64,000 nt of DNA from Pomphorhynchus laevis (lineage: Eukaryota > Acanthocephala > Palaeacanthocephala > Echinorhynchida > Pomphorhynchidae), in NCBI GenBank assembly GCA_012934845.2, contig WNNJ02000251.1:1-64000 (forward strand), given 5' to 3'. Positions 18,991 to 30,029 of the stretch are shown piece after piece. Positions within the stretch are counted from its first letter, which is position 1. Each line of letters starts with the position of its first letter. The notes beneath the pieces are model-generated. The model ran no database searches and had not been told where the DNA came from. It was given only the letters and a program-made list of their open reading frames with translations. The position numbers and the translations under genes are program-made.

Positions 18991-19150
18991 TTAATTTATT
19001 TACGAACTTATTGTGAGCCAGCTATTTGAGCTAATGCTCGTATGTTGTTGAATGTATAATAATAATAGAGTTTGTTTAAGTTTTGTTTGAATGATTGTTT
19101 AAAACTAACGCCATTAGATTGCGTTATGCAATTAACCATCAGGAATTTAA

Positions 19151-20350
19151 ATGAAAGAAATGTAATTGAATTGAAATGGGACCTGCTAGTTTTTCTTAAT
19201 TTTATGGAATTTTAAAGAATATTCAGTAAAATAAAATTGAATTTATTTTTAATTTTTTTAACAGATTAAATTAACTCTATTAATTATTTTAACTTAATTT
19301 TTTCACTTTAAAAAAGTGAAAAAAATTGGTCACTTAAATTATTATATAAATAAATATAATTAATATTTTATATAATGTATATACTATTATATACATTTTA
19401 CAAATATAAAAAGAGCATTTATGTTCCAAATGACTTAATTATCGTTAAATACATTAAAGGATCATAAGTATTTTACAAAATTGGACATCAAAATTAAAAG
19501 TATTTTGAAAGTGAAATTTAAATTTTAGAGGTTGAGTGTTTAAACTTTAAAATATTTTTTAACTTTAAAATGTTAAAAATATTTAAAGAACATATTTAAT
19601 GAATAATTTAATTAATTTAATTAAATTAAAAAGTGTAATTTAATTAATTGGATAAATTTCAATTACCGTAAGCGCTAAATTGAACAAATAAGGTGAAATA
19701 AATTAAGTTTAATTCATTCAATAATTATAATAATTATACAATTTCAATATTTACATTTAAAACATAAATAATTATTTTTTAAATTAACCTTATATAAATT
19801 GACAGGAAAGTTAATTCTTTTGTTAATTTATAAAGATATTGTACTTTTTTCTTACTAATAATTTAAATTGCACATTTTCACTTATGAAAATGCGAATATT
19901 ATGGGCATTTTAATAGATGGAAAAATAGGCAAAATATTATTTGCTTTATCTATTGCACATGACATTCAATGGCTCGAATTTCTTATCTGAGATTATAACG
20001 GAATATTTACTCTTTATATTGTATATGGTTTCAAGCAACTATAGCAAGAACAGCATCGAGATGCTTAGCTCAGAACTAATCAGTCGCTACATGTTATCTC
20101 AAATTTCCAAAAGCGCAAATCGGAGTTGCAAAATCCAGGTGATGATTTAATTGCACAGGAATATGAAACCAAACTGATACTTATATATAAATAGAAAATA
20201 ATAGGGAGAAACAAGATAGAAAATATTTTCAGCAAGCTGCTATCAATAAGTAGATGATAAGCAAATAATTTATACCGCAAAACAACTCATGTAATTTTGA
20301 AAATGTAAGTAGATAAGAAAACTGCTATAGATATTCAAGATATACATAGA
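19151..20350. other. AT-rich DNA without a gene
   Basis: No coding similarity was seen. It contains many short inverted repeats, for example TTTTTTCACTTT/AAAGTGAAAAAA near 19,298-19,324, and at 19,799-19,848 a copy of the tail of the hammerhead unit. Confidence 0.6.
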
Positions 20351-20354
20351 TATA

Positions 20355-20510
20355 TATGTATATGGCCTCTTTAGGAATAGGGGCCGAAACCTGATATCAT
20401 AGCAGTTTCTCCTGATGACCTCTAATTTTTATTCTGACACATCGTCTGTTATTTATTAGTCAATTTATAAAAATGGACTTTTTAAATTTTAACTTGATAT
20501 AACATCTTAT
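20355..20510 (+). repeat. Repeat F copy (candidate Penelope-like terminal repeat)
   Basis: It contains the family signature GGGGCCGAAACCTGAT, CATAGCAGTTTCTCCTGATG and TTATTTATTAGTCAATT. Other copies are at 37,440, 44,090, 44,735, 44,935, 49,500, 55,505, 60,996 and 61,315. Inverted copies next to P-family RT fragments suggest it is their pseudo-LTR. Confidence 0.65.
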
Positions 20511-20553
20511 ATAATTATTTATTATTTTGCATTATGGTGTAAATGATCATAGT

Positions 20554-20590
20554 TTCTACGTCATTTTAGATGATCTAAAATGACGTAGAA
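20554..20590. repeat. Perfect 18-bp palindrome
   Basis: TTCTACGTCATTTTAGAT, a single G, then its exact reverse complement. Confidence 0.9.
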
Positions 20591-20689
20591 AACTCATGAG
20601 AAGTAATAAGTGAAACTCAGAATAAAGAGATGAACAAGTATCCTTAAATCTTCTCAAGTATCCTTACTCTTCACTACGGGGTATTATCT

Positions 20690-21010
20690 GATAACCTCTA
20701 TTTCTTATTCGAATACATCGAATATTATTTATTAATCAATTCATAAAATTTGATTTTTATTTTAAATTTTAATTATAAATTCAATCGTTATATAATGTTC
20801 ATCATGATGACCTTTAATCCTTATTCGAATACATCGAATATTATTTATTAATCAATTCATAAAATTTGATTTTTATTTTAAATTTTAATTATAAATTCAA
20901 TCGTTATATAATGTTCATCATGATGACCTTTAATCCTTATTCGAATGCATCAAATATTATTTATTAATTAATTCATAAAGTTTGATTTTTATTTTAAATT
21001 TTAATTATAG
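20690..21010 (+). repeat. Tandem 116-bp units derived from repeat F
   Basis: Three units (third incomplete) have period 116, marked by CCTTTAATCCTTATTCGAAT at 20,811 and 20,927. The first unit starts near 20,690. The units match the 3' half of repeat F. Confidence 0.8.
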
Positions 21011-21650
21011 CTTATATAAATATAAATAATATAAAATATTATATAATTATTATATAATTACTTATTTGTTATATAATATTGTTAATATCTAATATTATAA
21101 TATATAATATTATATATAAGAATTATATATTACTTGATTATACAATAAATTATAATAATATAATTATATTTATATAATATATTATAATTATATAATACGA
21201 CAAGTATTATATAATACTTTTATATAATACCAGTTCTCCGATATCTCAGTTGATAGTTTACTAAATTCTTCCAAACGACGTTAAATATAAATATTATGAT
21301 GGATTTACAAAGAAATCATTGATCTTTATTATATGTAAATACATGTCAGTAAAATTGAAAAAAATTTAATTAGTTTTAATTTTACTACAAAACTTTGATT
21401 TAAATATGGAATTAAGACAGATACCTAGCAATGAAAGTAACTAACAACTAAAATCCATAATATTAATAATATGTTAAATTAATATTATTATATTATATAT
21501 TAATATATAATATTGATTTATAGAATATTTTTTAATTTTTTATATATAAATTTTAATTTTATACTTTACGACAATAGACTAATGATAGCCGTTTTAAAAT
21601 CCTAAAGACTAATAGTCACAAAACCAATTTAATCTGGATGCGAGAAGGAC
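21011..21650. other. AT-rich DNA without a gene
   Basis: TATA/ATAT-rich sequence with no supported feature. Confidence 0.5.
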
Positions 21651-21654
21651 GGAT

Positions 21655-21930
21655 CTAAAGAACACAATATTTTGTGGAATTTACCACCATTCTAATGGAT
21701 GAAAGGTGGTGAGATAGGGATTCTAGGCACGATGAAACCGAAGTGAGGAGAGTAGTTAAAGATGAATTTGGTGCGGACGAATATATAAGGATATTATCTG
21801 CATATTGCATGACATAACATGTGAATGCTAAGCAAAGTGGACCGAGATCTCTCAGAAGAAGGGAGAACAAGAAAGGGCCGAGTACAGAACTTTGCGATAC
21901 ACCGTATAGCGAAAGATGTACTAACTGCAT
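21655..21930 (-). pseudogene. LINE C-type RT fragment C4
   Basis: A 91-codon reading has GVSQSSVLGPFLFSLLLRDL (motif B) and MQYADNILIY, where the second catalytic Asp of motif C is replaced by Asn. It matches C1 and C2 and is a dead fragment with both ends missing. Confidence 0.75.
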
Positions 21931-21934
21931 TACC

Positions 21935-22460
21935 GGATGATACAGTGATCAACCGGCAATATTGATTCATTGATTATAGTAATCAATAAAGAATTTGTAA
22001 TGAATTTTAAGAAATTATAATAAATTTTAAATTTATCAAGAATTAAAAATTGAAAAACGACATTAATTTCAAATTATTAAATTTAAATGGCTACTAAATG
22101 TTTTATACTACTTTGAATCGTTACAAAATGAAAGGAGAAAACATTCGTTTCAAAACTAAATTTGAATTATGATATATGGGTCTTAAACAGATCAGTTTCC
22201 CATTAATAAATATTGCTATTTATTTAAAATTGAATAATACATTAATAGCGGGGAAATGCAGCGTGCCTGTAAGAGGTTGCTCGAGACGGAAACCTTCCAA
22301 CTTAACGATACTGAAATATCACAAACTATACAATTTTTTAGACTGTTAGCTGATCTGTTTTATATATAATACATTAATAAACAAAAAACATTTTTAGTGA
22401 ATTAAATTAATCATTTAATTAATACAATTGACTTCAGGAGAACGTTTGTCTTCTTCGTAG
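21935..22460. other. AT-rich DNA without a gene
   Basis: No feature supported. Confidence 0.5.
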
Positions 22461-22464
22461 AGAA

Positions 22465-22855
22465 ATGACATTCTTTTAGGAGGGCTGGCTGCTAACACAC
22501 CCTACCATGTTCTTGCCCTTTGGAGCCGTCGCCAGAATGCTGACAGCATTTCCACGTTGGATGGCGATGCTAACATTTTGGAGAAAGTATGAATTAGCAC
22601 GTGAATCCCCGGTAACGTGTTTCACTCTTTTTCCTATCTCCTTAACAAGAGCCAAAGCGGAAGAACCCAGTGATCCATAAGTCTCTACTCCAAAACGGCA
22701 AAATATGTGGGACATGGTCAAGCCTGCATATTTCAGCCGTTTCCGCTCTTCGGCATATTTCAGTCGTTTCAGCTCTTCGGCATATGAAGCTGCTTCGCCC
22801 GCTCCTATGGTTGCATTCCTAACATTGCTGGCTGCGATGGTGTCCAATCAGCTAG
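22465..22855 (-). pseudogene. RLE-type element family E, C-terminal fragment E3
   Basis: About 123 codons: DTIAASNVRNATIGAGEAA, FCRFGVETYGSLG, ALVKEIGKRV and AIQRGNAVSIL. These are signatures of the C-terminal part of a widespread invertebrate RT family whose nuclease carries KRPDG. A copy of the same family is on the plus strand at 30,030-31,475. An internal duplication of AEE(L/R)KRLKYA lies near its N-terminal end. Only the 3' end of the element is present. Confidence 0.7.
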
Positions 22856-23280
22856 CAATGGGATTAATAAACTATTAATTATGAATAAAGAATTTGTAAT
22901 GAATTTTAAATTTATAAAGAATTTAAAATGATAAAGAGTATAACAATTCGTTTACAAGTACTTACAGTATTTGCTATCGATTAACATATTTGATTGAACT
23001 AATGTAAATTGACATATATCCGTGTTGATTAAAAAATACAATTGAATAAAGAAGCATTCGAGAATTTATAAAAAATAAAATTTTCGTGAAATGTCATTTC
23101 GTGAAAAAATGAATGGACAGAATTACAAGTATGACAAACGAATACATTTTAAGTTACATTTCAATTGTTAATTTATTTAATGTCAAAGAAATAACACAAA
23201 TATCTTTGAAAATTTTCATTTCTAATAATTAATTTATAAATTTTTTTTTTGATTTCGATTATAACTTTTATTCAGCAGAT

Positions 23281-24046
23281 ATGGACAATGAGGATAATCA
23301 GAAAATGGATACGTATGAAAGTCAATTACAGGAAAGCATATATAACAATGACATTGATGAAGTTAAGCGTTTGATCGAGCAAGTTGGCGTCGATCCGAAT
23401 AAAGAGTATAACGGTAGATTGCCGTTGTACATTGCATGTGAAGTACAGTCGTATGCAATACTAGAATATCTAATTGATAAGGTAATCAAAAAATGATAAA
23501 GTGAATACATTTATTGCGTTCAAAGTGTAACGTAAGTGTAAGTTCAAAGAATTTTTTTGAAGAAACAGTCCTACATGTAGCCATAAAATATCAAAATTAC
23601 GAGGTAGCAAAGTTGCTAATCGAAAGAGGTAAATAAAGGTTGACTTTGTTGGCTAATGACTGTTTAGGAGCACGAATCAATCGTGCTGATGGAGACCGAA
23701 TTCGACCGATCCACGTAGCTGCTTCATTAGGCTGTAAGGATATTGTAAGTTTACTTCTTAATAATGGTGCACAGCTGAATGTCCGTGATAGGTAATTTAT
23801 TATTTTTAGAAAATACCTATCGCTTTCTTATCATTTAAAGAAACGGGTACAGTCCATTGCATTGTGCGTTGCTCAATGATCATGTGTCATTGGTTGCTTA
23901 TCTGATCGAATGCGGCTCTGATGTGAATGTTCTAGATCAAGCTGGTAATAGTCCGATAATGATTGCCGCGGTTAGAGGTCTTGATCTGAGTGTAATAGAA
24001 TTACTAATAAAATCTGGAGCTGACCCAAATCTGGTAAATAAAAAAG
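23281..24046 (+). CDS. Ankyrin-repeat/SOCS-box protein gene, exons 1-4
   Basis: Exons are 23,281-23,481, 23,550-23,628, 23,668-23,791 and 23,841-24,046. Splice phases 0, 1 and 2 all agree, with donors GTAATC, GTAAAT, GTAATT and GTACCA and introns of 68, 39 and 49 nt. The start is the ATG after TTCAGCAGAT. Ankyrin repeats follow one another (GRLPLYIACEVQSYAILEYLI, TVLHVAIKYQNYEVAKLLI, RPIHVAASLGCKDIVSLLL, SPLHCALLNDHVSLVAYLI, SPIMIAAVRGLDLSVIELLI). The gene continues in exons 5-8 to about 39,346. The family binds protein partners, and SOCS-box members recruit Elongin BC/Cullin to ubiquitinate them. The specific partner is unknown. The exon 1/2 junction shortens one repeat loop and is the least certain. 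Confidence 0.8.
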
Positions 24047-24511
24047 GTACCACCTTATAATATCTGTTAGATTATTTATACAGCCTCATTATAAGTAAAA
24101 TTTCTAATTGCAAATATATATTCAATTATTTAATTGCCATTATTTCTAATTGCAACTACTTGATAATAATATTTGTGATATCAGTTACCAGATTTTTTTG
24201 CTATATATATTTGTGAATGGTGTTAGGGCCAAACCCAGCCAAAAAAACGTTAAAAACGTTTAAGATTTTGTTATCAATATTTCTTCCATCAATTGTGGAC
24301 ATCGTCAGGATAAATCTGAAAAGATACAACAGTTGAACAACAAAAAACAAAAATACGATTCAAAATGTGTGCAAATTAAATTCGTTTTGTCTGTTGAGGT
24401 TAGGCTCAAGTAGTTTAATTGCCACCGCTTCTGTTAAAATACGCCGATGATATGATCTAACTTGGGAAATTATACTGGCGCCATCAAAATCGATAGTGTG
24501 TCCAGTAGTAT

Positions 24512-25194
24512 TTGCGTGGTCGGCGGCTGCTGATTTACGGCAGGTGGACAGTGCTACAAAATCTAAGATTATTTTTCGAAATAGCTACATGCACTAACTT
24601 TACTTTTAATGACATAATCAACAATCAGTGTTTTGGTGTAGCAATGGGGTCTCCGCTAGGCCCGGCGTTAGCTGACCTGTTTATGCAGAAATTTGAAGAG
24701 TCAGCTATTTCTCAGTACCATATAAAACCGTTGGTTTGGTATAGGTATATTGATGACATTTTCGTGGTATGGCCTGGTGCTAAAAATGATGCTTTAAACT
24801 TTGTCGATTTCTTAAATGGCATTCATTCCCGCATCGGGTTGAGTATATCGTGGCCGGAAAATGACTTTTTGCCATTTCTAGATTGTGAAGTTAATGCAAA
24901 AAACATACACATTACTAGAGTATACAGAAAAGCTACCGAAACTGACACATATATTCGATGGGATAGTAACCACAGCTCAGCGACTAAGTTAGGCATTTTT
25001 CGTGGATTTTGTTTCAAGGCATACAGGGTTAGTAGCTCGCATGAGTATATCGAGTCTGAGCTCACTCTACTAACCAGAAATTTTGTTAAGTTAGGCTATC
25101 CTATGAATGCGCTTCTTAAACAGATAAAGAAAGTGTCAAAATCAATTAGTCTTGAACAGATAAAGAAGGTGTCAAAATCAATTAGTCGCAATTA
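24512..25194 (+). pseudogene. Penelope-like reverse transcriptase fragment
   Basis: The fragment contains GVAMGSPLGPALADLFM (motif B) and WYRYIDDIFVVW (motif C with the Penelope-type DD), then DFLPFLDCEV and RVYRKATETDTYI, all classic Penelope RT thumb-region motifs. The motif A region is missing. The C-terminus contains a 33-base duplication (QIKKVSKSIS twice) before a stop. Confidence 0.8.
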
Positions 25195-25200
25195 GAATGT

Positions 25201-25245
25201 GTTACAGTCTACAGCTTTGTCTCTGATAAAGCTGTAGACTGTAAC
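25201..25245. repeat. Perfect 18-bp inverted repeat between RT and endonuclease
   Basis: GTTACAGTCTACAGCTTT, a 9-base loop, then its exact reverse complement. It lies where the RT and GIY-YIG coding parts should be joined. Confidence 0.9.
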
Positions 25246-25394
25246 AAATATTACTATTCCACACCTCGGAAACTTGAGGGTTCGTCTGCAGAGCAAGGTT
25301 AATAGTTTGATTGTGTGGTCTAAGTTACCAATATAAATTGTGGTTTCATCTCGCTCTTGTAACACAATACAATCAATAATTAAACCGTCACAGC

Positions 25395-25645
25395 GTAACA
25401 AAGATCAGCGTGTCGGCGGCATTTATAACATCACTTGTAGGGAATGTCCATCTTTTTATATTAGCCAAACTGCCAGAACACTGTGTAAGAGAGTCGGGGA
25501 ACACAAAAGTGCACTGTCCACCTGCCGTAAATCAGCAGGTGGACAATTTACCAAGTATCATCGGCGTATTTTAACAGAAGCGGTGGCAATTAAACTACTT
25601 GAGCCTAACCTCAACAGACAAAACGAATTTAATTTGCACACATTT
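25395..25645 (+). pseudogene. Penelope GIY-YIG endonuclease fragment
   Basis: It shows GGIYNITCRECPSFYISQTA (the GIY...YIG-like pair with the CxxC of Penelope endonucleases), RTLCKRVGEHKSAL and a final NEFN. The YIG Gly is replaced by Ser. It is separated from the RT by the hairpin and about 150 non-coding bases. The reading runs into the terminal repeat. Confidence 0.8.
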
Positions 25646-26349
25646 TGAATCGTATTTTTGTTTTTTGTTGTTCAACTGTTGTATCTTTTCAGATTTATCC
25701 TGACGATGTCCACAATTGATGGAAGAAATATTGATAACAAAATCTTAAACGTTTTTAACGTTTTTTTTTGGCTGGGTTTGGCCCTAAAACCATTCACGAA
25801 TATTTCAACCCAGCATGTCTCATTCTGATTCATTAATATTAATAAAATTAAATAATTAATTGAAATACTGAAATTCCCACACTAGAGAAATTTACACTAA
25901 GCGAGTGAAATTTTAATAAAGATTGCACACAGTGAGAAATTTGTTTTACAATAACAGACCCGGGGTATTTAGTATGAAAGGACTTTAAGCTTCTCGAGAT
26001 TTACGTGTTTTACGGTTCTAACATAAAAAGACGTCTTGGTAACCCTCGATACGTACTATGAATACAAATTGACGTAAGATGAATTCAATTCTTACGAAGT
26101 TTTCGTTTGGTTTTGTACCCTATTCACTCAAAAGCTCTCCTATTTATTCAAATAGTTGTGAATTGATGGAATCAACTAGATGAGAAAACAAGTCATACCC
26201 GCACCAACAAGGAATTCAAGCACGTAATTTGGTATGAATAAGTATACTGTATATTTAAATATATTTTAGATTTCATTATTTTAAGATTTTAAAAAATAAT
26301 TTTTATGTTTAATAAAAATAATATTTTTATTTTTCAATTTTTTTTTAAT

Positions 26350-28240
26350 GTGACAAATGCACACAAACTGTGTGCTTACAAGCCCACACAAGTAACAATA
26401 GTTACTCGTTTAGAGTAACTATTGTTATTAACTATTCTTATTGCTATTGTTATTAACGTAATTGCTTTTTGAAAAACGGGAGTGAGGATGATGATCGCAG
26501 ATAATCAGGTAGGGAATTCCAAAGGAGAGGAACAGCGATATGTAGGGATCGACGGCCGAAGTTGGTTGAGTGAAGAGTTACGTGTAGCAGAAGAGAAGCA
26601 CAGGAACGTAGGTGAGTAGAAATAGAGTGATATTTACTTAGAGTTGGCAGATAGAGATAAGAACGAGAATTGCAATGGAGAAGGCGATAAGTTAGATAAG
26701 GCAGACGAAAACGAACGCGATGTTCAATACTTAACCATCCAAGTTTTGATAAATAGGAAGATATATGATCGAATTTACAAAGTCGAAAAAGGATGCGCAC
26801 AGCAGTGTTAATGAGGCGCTGAAGAGGTTTAAGGGATGATTTTGAAGAGAAGACGAGAAGGCTAAGACAGTAATCAATACGTGGGAAAAGAAGGGAGGAG
26901 ATAAGAGATTTACATGAACTGAAATCTAGAGAATTTCTGACGAGATGAATATAATGGAGAAGAATATTTAAAGACCTAGTTTTTCACGAATGAAGGGATC
27001 GAGATGCAGGTTATTGTCGAAGTGAATACCTAGAAATACTAGTTTATCTACAGCAGGAATAATTGTGGTCTGAAAATACAGAGAAGGAGGAAAAACGGAA
27101 ACAGTGGAGGGTAAAATCCATAACACTTTAGATTTGGAAGGATTGATATACATGTGCAAAGAAATTAGATGTTCTGAAAGAGCACGAAGACAATTCTACG
27201 AGGATATGAAAAGTTGGCTTAGGGAATGAGGAGACAAGTATGAATAAAGAAGTATATCATCAGCGTACTGCATTACTTTGATGCAGAATTTATTAGTTAT
27301 ACAAGATAAATCTTCAAGAAGAAGCGTAAATAGAATAGGGCCAAGTACAGAACCATGAGGTACACCACAAGAGAGAGAAGATAGAGGAGAACACATTGAA
27401 TTAGAATGGACGGAAAATGATCGATCGGAGAGATACGAAGAGAACCAAACCAAGGTGGACGGAGAAAAGCCATAGTGATAGCGAAGACGAAAAAGAAGGA
27501 TTTTGTGATCGACAATGTCGAATGCAGATGAAAGATCGAGCGATATTAACACACTACAAAGTCTTTTGTCACGAGCGGAGAGCAGATCAGAAAATACTTT
27601 ATGGCATGCTAGTTCGGTGGAATGATTGGAGCGGAGAGCAGATTGAAAAGAAGGGTAGAGCTGCGATAAAGATAGATACTTGTTTATCTGATCTAAGACA
27701 AGGTGTTCAAGAATTTTAGATAAGGTTGGTAGAATTGATATTGGGTGATAAGATAAAGGAAGATAGGTGTCAAGAGAGGGCTTTTTAAGTCGGGGACGAA
27801 CAATGGACGTTTTCCAAAGAACAGAAAATATTCCATTCACGATTAAAGAGTTAAAGAAGCTGGTAAGGAAAGGTGTGATGTTTGTTGACAACAATTTGAG
27901 AATTCGAGTAGGGATGGGATCGGCAGGAGAGGACTTACAAGTTAACGAAATAAGAAGGCAAGATAACTCATCTTCAGATACCGCAATTAGATAAAAGAGC
28001 TAGGTGATTGGTAGATATAAGGATATATTAACCGAGAGCGGTTAACATGAGAGCGAATGAAAAAATTGAGGAATTTCCAAGAACGATAGAGATATTTTTT
28101 GCAGGAACATTGATTTTTATAAAGGGAGAGAACTGGTAACAAGGAAGCTGTCAGATATTGCAGGATCAGAAATACACAATGACGAAGACAAGGCAAGGCG
28201 CAAAGGTAGGGCAACAATATTGAGTGTACCGCCAAGAATA
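26350..28240 (-). mobile_element. LINE C2, decayed and 5'-truncated
   Basis: On the minus strand from about 28,235 down, the linker region is followed by the RT (27,894-27,196: SLDLSSAFDIVDH, GVPHGSVLGPILF, MQYADDILLY) and the C-terminus (26,800-26,453). The reading changes frame several times and stops occur, so the copy is dead. The 3'UTR keeps the C-family stem-loop GCACACA/TGTGTGC (26,360-26,376). Confidence 0.8.
26394..26426. repeat. Perfect 14-bp inverted repeat
   Basis: AACAATAGTTACTC, loop GTTTA, GAGTAACTATTGTT. It lies inside the LINE C2 3'UTR next to the conserved stem-loop. Confidence 0.9.
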
Positions 28241-28850
28241 TGAGTAGCAGAATAGCGTGAACATTGTTTTCACTTCAATTCTATAATTTTTTACTAAAAA
28301 AGAAATAAATACATTTAATGTTATTGATATATATAGCAGATTAAAATCACGAAACATTGACTTTCTTTAATTTAATATTTTGGCAATCCCTTAAATTAAT
28401 TACAAAAATTAATTAAAATAAATTAATTTTTATACAATAAATATTATATATACGTGTATTAATTAATATTATATCATATTATATATTTATTAATTGTTTA
28501 TTTTAAACATATCAAATATATACAATAAATAATTAAATTTATTATCTTAAATACATAAAATACGTTTGATCCGCCAAATGTTGATGGTGCAGCTTAAATG
28601 ATTTGATGATGACTTCACATTTCTATCTTATATAATATTATATAATATATTTAATATATTATAATATATTTAAATCTTATATCTTATAGTATTATATATT
28701 ATAATATATATTTATTATAATAAATATTATATATTTATTAATATATTTATTTATACAATAAATATTACTTCACATTTCAGCATTAGTAATTAAGGAATCG
28801 ACAATCACTTGATAAAAATATATTTCAATACTTTTTCTTATTTTAAAAAG

Positions 28851-29126
28851 GGCGATCGCCATTGTTTTCAACTATATACCACGATCACGACGTTAAAATA
28901 TCGCTGTATCTATTGCAGGCGGGTTCTGATTTCCACTTTAGAGATCCTTTCAATGACAACTACACCCTTTTACACTATGCCTGTATTCATGGACGATTTG
29001 AATTGGTTCAGCAACTAATTGAACTAGGTCTAGACGTAAATTATCCATCATTTAGCAATGAGACTCCATTGTACGTTAGTGTCAAGAGAGGATTCACCGA
29101 AATTGCAAAATACATTATTTCGAAAG
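28851..29126 (+). CDS. Ankyrin gene, exon 5
   Basis: Acceptor TTTTAAAAAG and donor GTAAAA. Phase 1 matches the end of exon 4. The exon encodes GRSPLFSTIYHDHDVKISL, NYTLLHYACIHGRFELVQQL and ETPLYVSVKRGFTEIAKYI, three further ankyrin repeats. The frame is open with no stop. Confidence 0.8.
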
Positions 29127-29169
29127 GTAAAACATACATTTCACAATTATACATTCTATTTGCTTAAAG

Positions 29170-29332
29170 GGGGTGATGTCAATGTAATGACAAAGAACGC
29201 GTACGATAACTACACACCTATTCATGCAGCTATTTGTTATTACACATCGTTACCTGATTTTATTGAAGTAATAGACGCACTTGTAGATGCCGGAGCCAAC
29301 TTAACAGCATCAGAAAATCAACAGAATGATAG
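29170..29332 (+). CDS. Ankyrin gene, exon 6
   Basis: The exon follows a 43-nt intron (acceptor TTGCTTAAAG). It encodes GDVNVMTKNAYDNYTPIHAA and a repeat ending DAGANLTASENQQND. The proposed donor GATA/GTATGA gives the phase needed by exon 7. Without splicing the frame would stop 63 bases later. Confidence 0.7.
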
Positions 29333-30029
29333 TATGACTTATATGATTTATAATGTTCATTCACTAATAGCAAATAATGATTCGTAATAATTTAGTTTAT
29401 ATTTATTTTCAATTATATAAATTTAATAAAAACAAAGAATATCCTTTGCATAGGATATACTTGGAGCGTCCCAAGTATAAATACGAATGTAATCATTTAT
29501 TATACAATTACATTGTATAATATATTTTGAAATCACATGCAAAAGTCGAACAAATTTGGACAGTTGCATGTATAATTTTGTACTTGAAAAAAGTACAAAA
29601 TCAAATACTTTTGTTACCTCTTACCTTTCTGATGAAAAATTATATTTTGATAATTTTCTGAAAAAAACCATAGGGTGTGAATAATTTTACTTTATCAAAC
29701 ACATTCATCATAATGCTTTGAGGTTAGAAACACTTTTGTTTTCTTTGTAAGATATCTATTATAAAAATTCAACTTTAATGATTTTTTATGGACTACGGAA
29801 GAATTTACGTGTTTTGCTAACATTATGATTATATCTTCCTATTTTCCATCAAATAAAAGATGGAAAGATGATATAAAAGAAAATAAAGTGGATAGAAATT
29901 AACAGGAATTGTAGATACTTATTTCATGTCCTTATTCGAACTAATTAAGTGCATTGAAGGACTAATAAGAACATAAATTCTTCCATAATTACGAATGGCA
30001 AACACAATATACACCGCTCTAAATCGAAG

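Larger units (their letters stand above)
14400..19150 (+). mobile_element. LINE D, CR1-like, apparently whole
   Basis: The element has a 5'UTR with a 14-bp tandem array, ORF1 (14,648-16,111), ORF2 (16,171-18,990) and a 3'UTR containing GTGAGCCAGC and an ATAATAATAATAG stretch. Both ORFs are open. A diverged copy (D2, 31,650-33,115) shares ORF1 type, ORF2 C-terminus and 3'UTR. The outer ends are estimates. Confidence 0.8.
24211..25805 (+). mobile_element. Penelope-like element with GIY-YIG endonuclease and inverted terminal repeats
   Basis: Arms of about 300 bases at 24,211-24,553 and 25,509-25,805 are inverted copies. The outer part reads TTAGGGCCAAACCCAGCC and its complement. Between them lie an RT segment (24,512-25,194) and a GIY-YIG segment (25,395-25,645). 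The RT is 5'-truncated. Inverted terminal copies are known for Penelope elements. Confidence 0.8.
24047..28850 (+). other. Intron 4 of the ankyrin gene, filled by retroelements
   Basis: Its 4.8 kb contains a Penelope-like element (24,211-25,805) and inverted LINE C2 (26,350-28,240). The remainder (25,810-26,340 and 28,245-28,850) is AT-rich with no gene seen. Confidence 0.75.

Noticed and set aside
20395-20440. Hammerhead ribozyme in repeat F (CTGATGA with a nearby GAAA)
   Set aside because: The order would require a stem II between sequence before GAAA and sequence after CTGATGA, but the adjoining bases (C against C) do not pair, and no proper stem III with an NUH triplet is seen.
25690-25740. 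Hammerhead in the Penelope-like arm (CTGACGA ... GAAA)
   Set aside because: A partial stem II (UCCA/UGGA) is possible, but no stem III followed by an NUH triplet was found. Kept only as a check suggestion.
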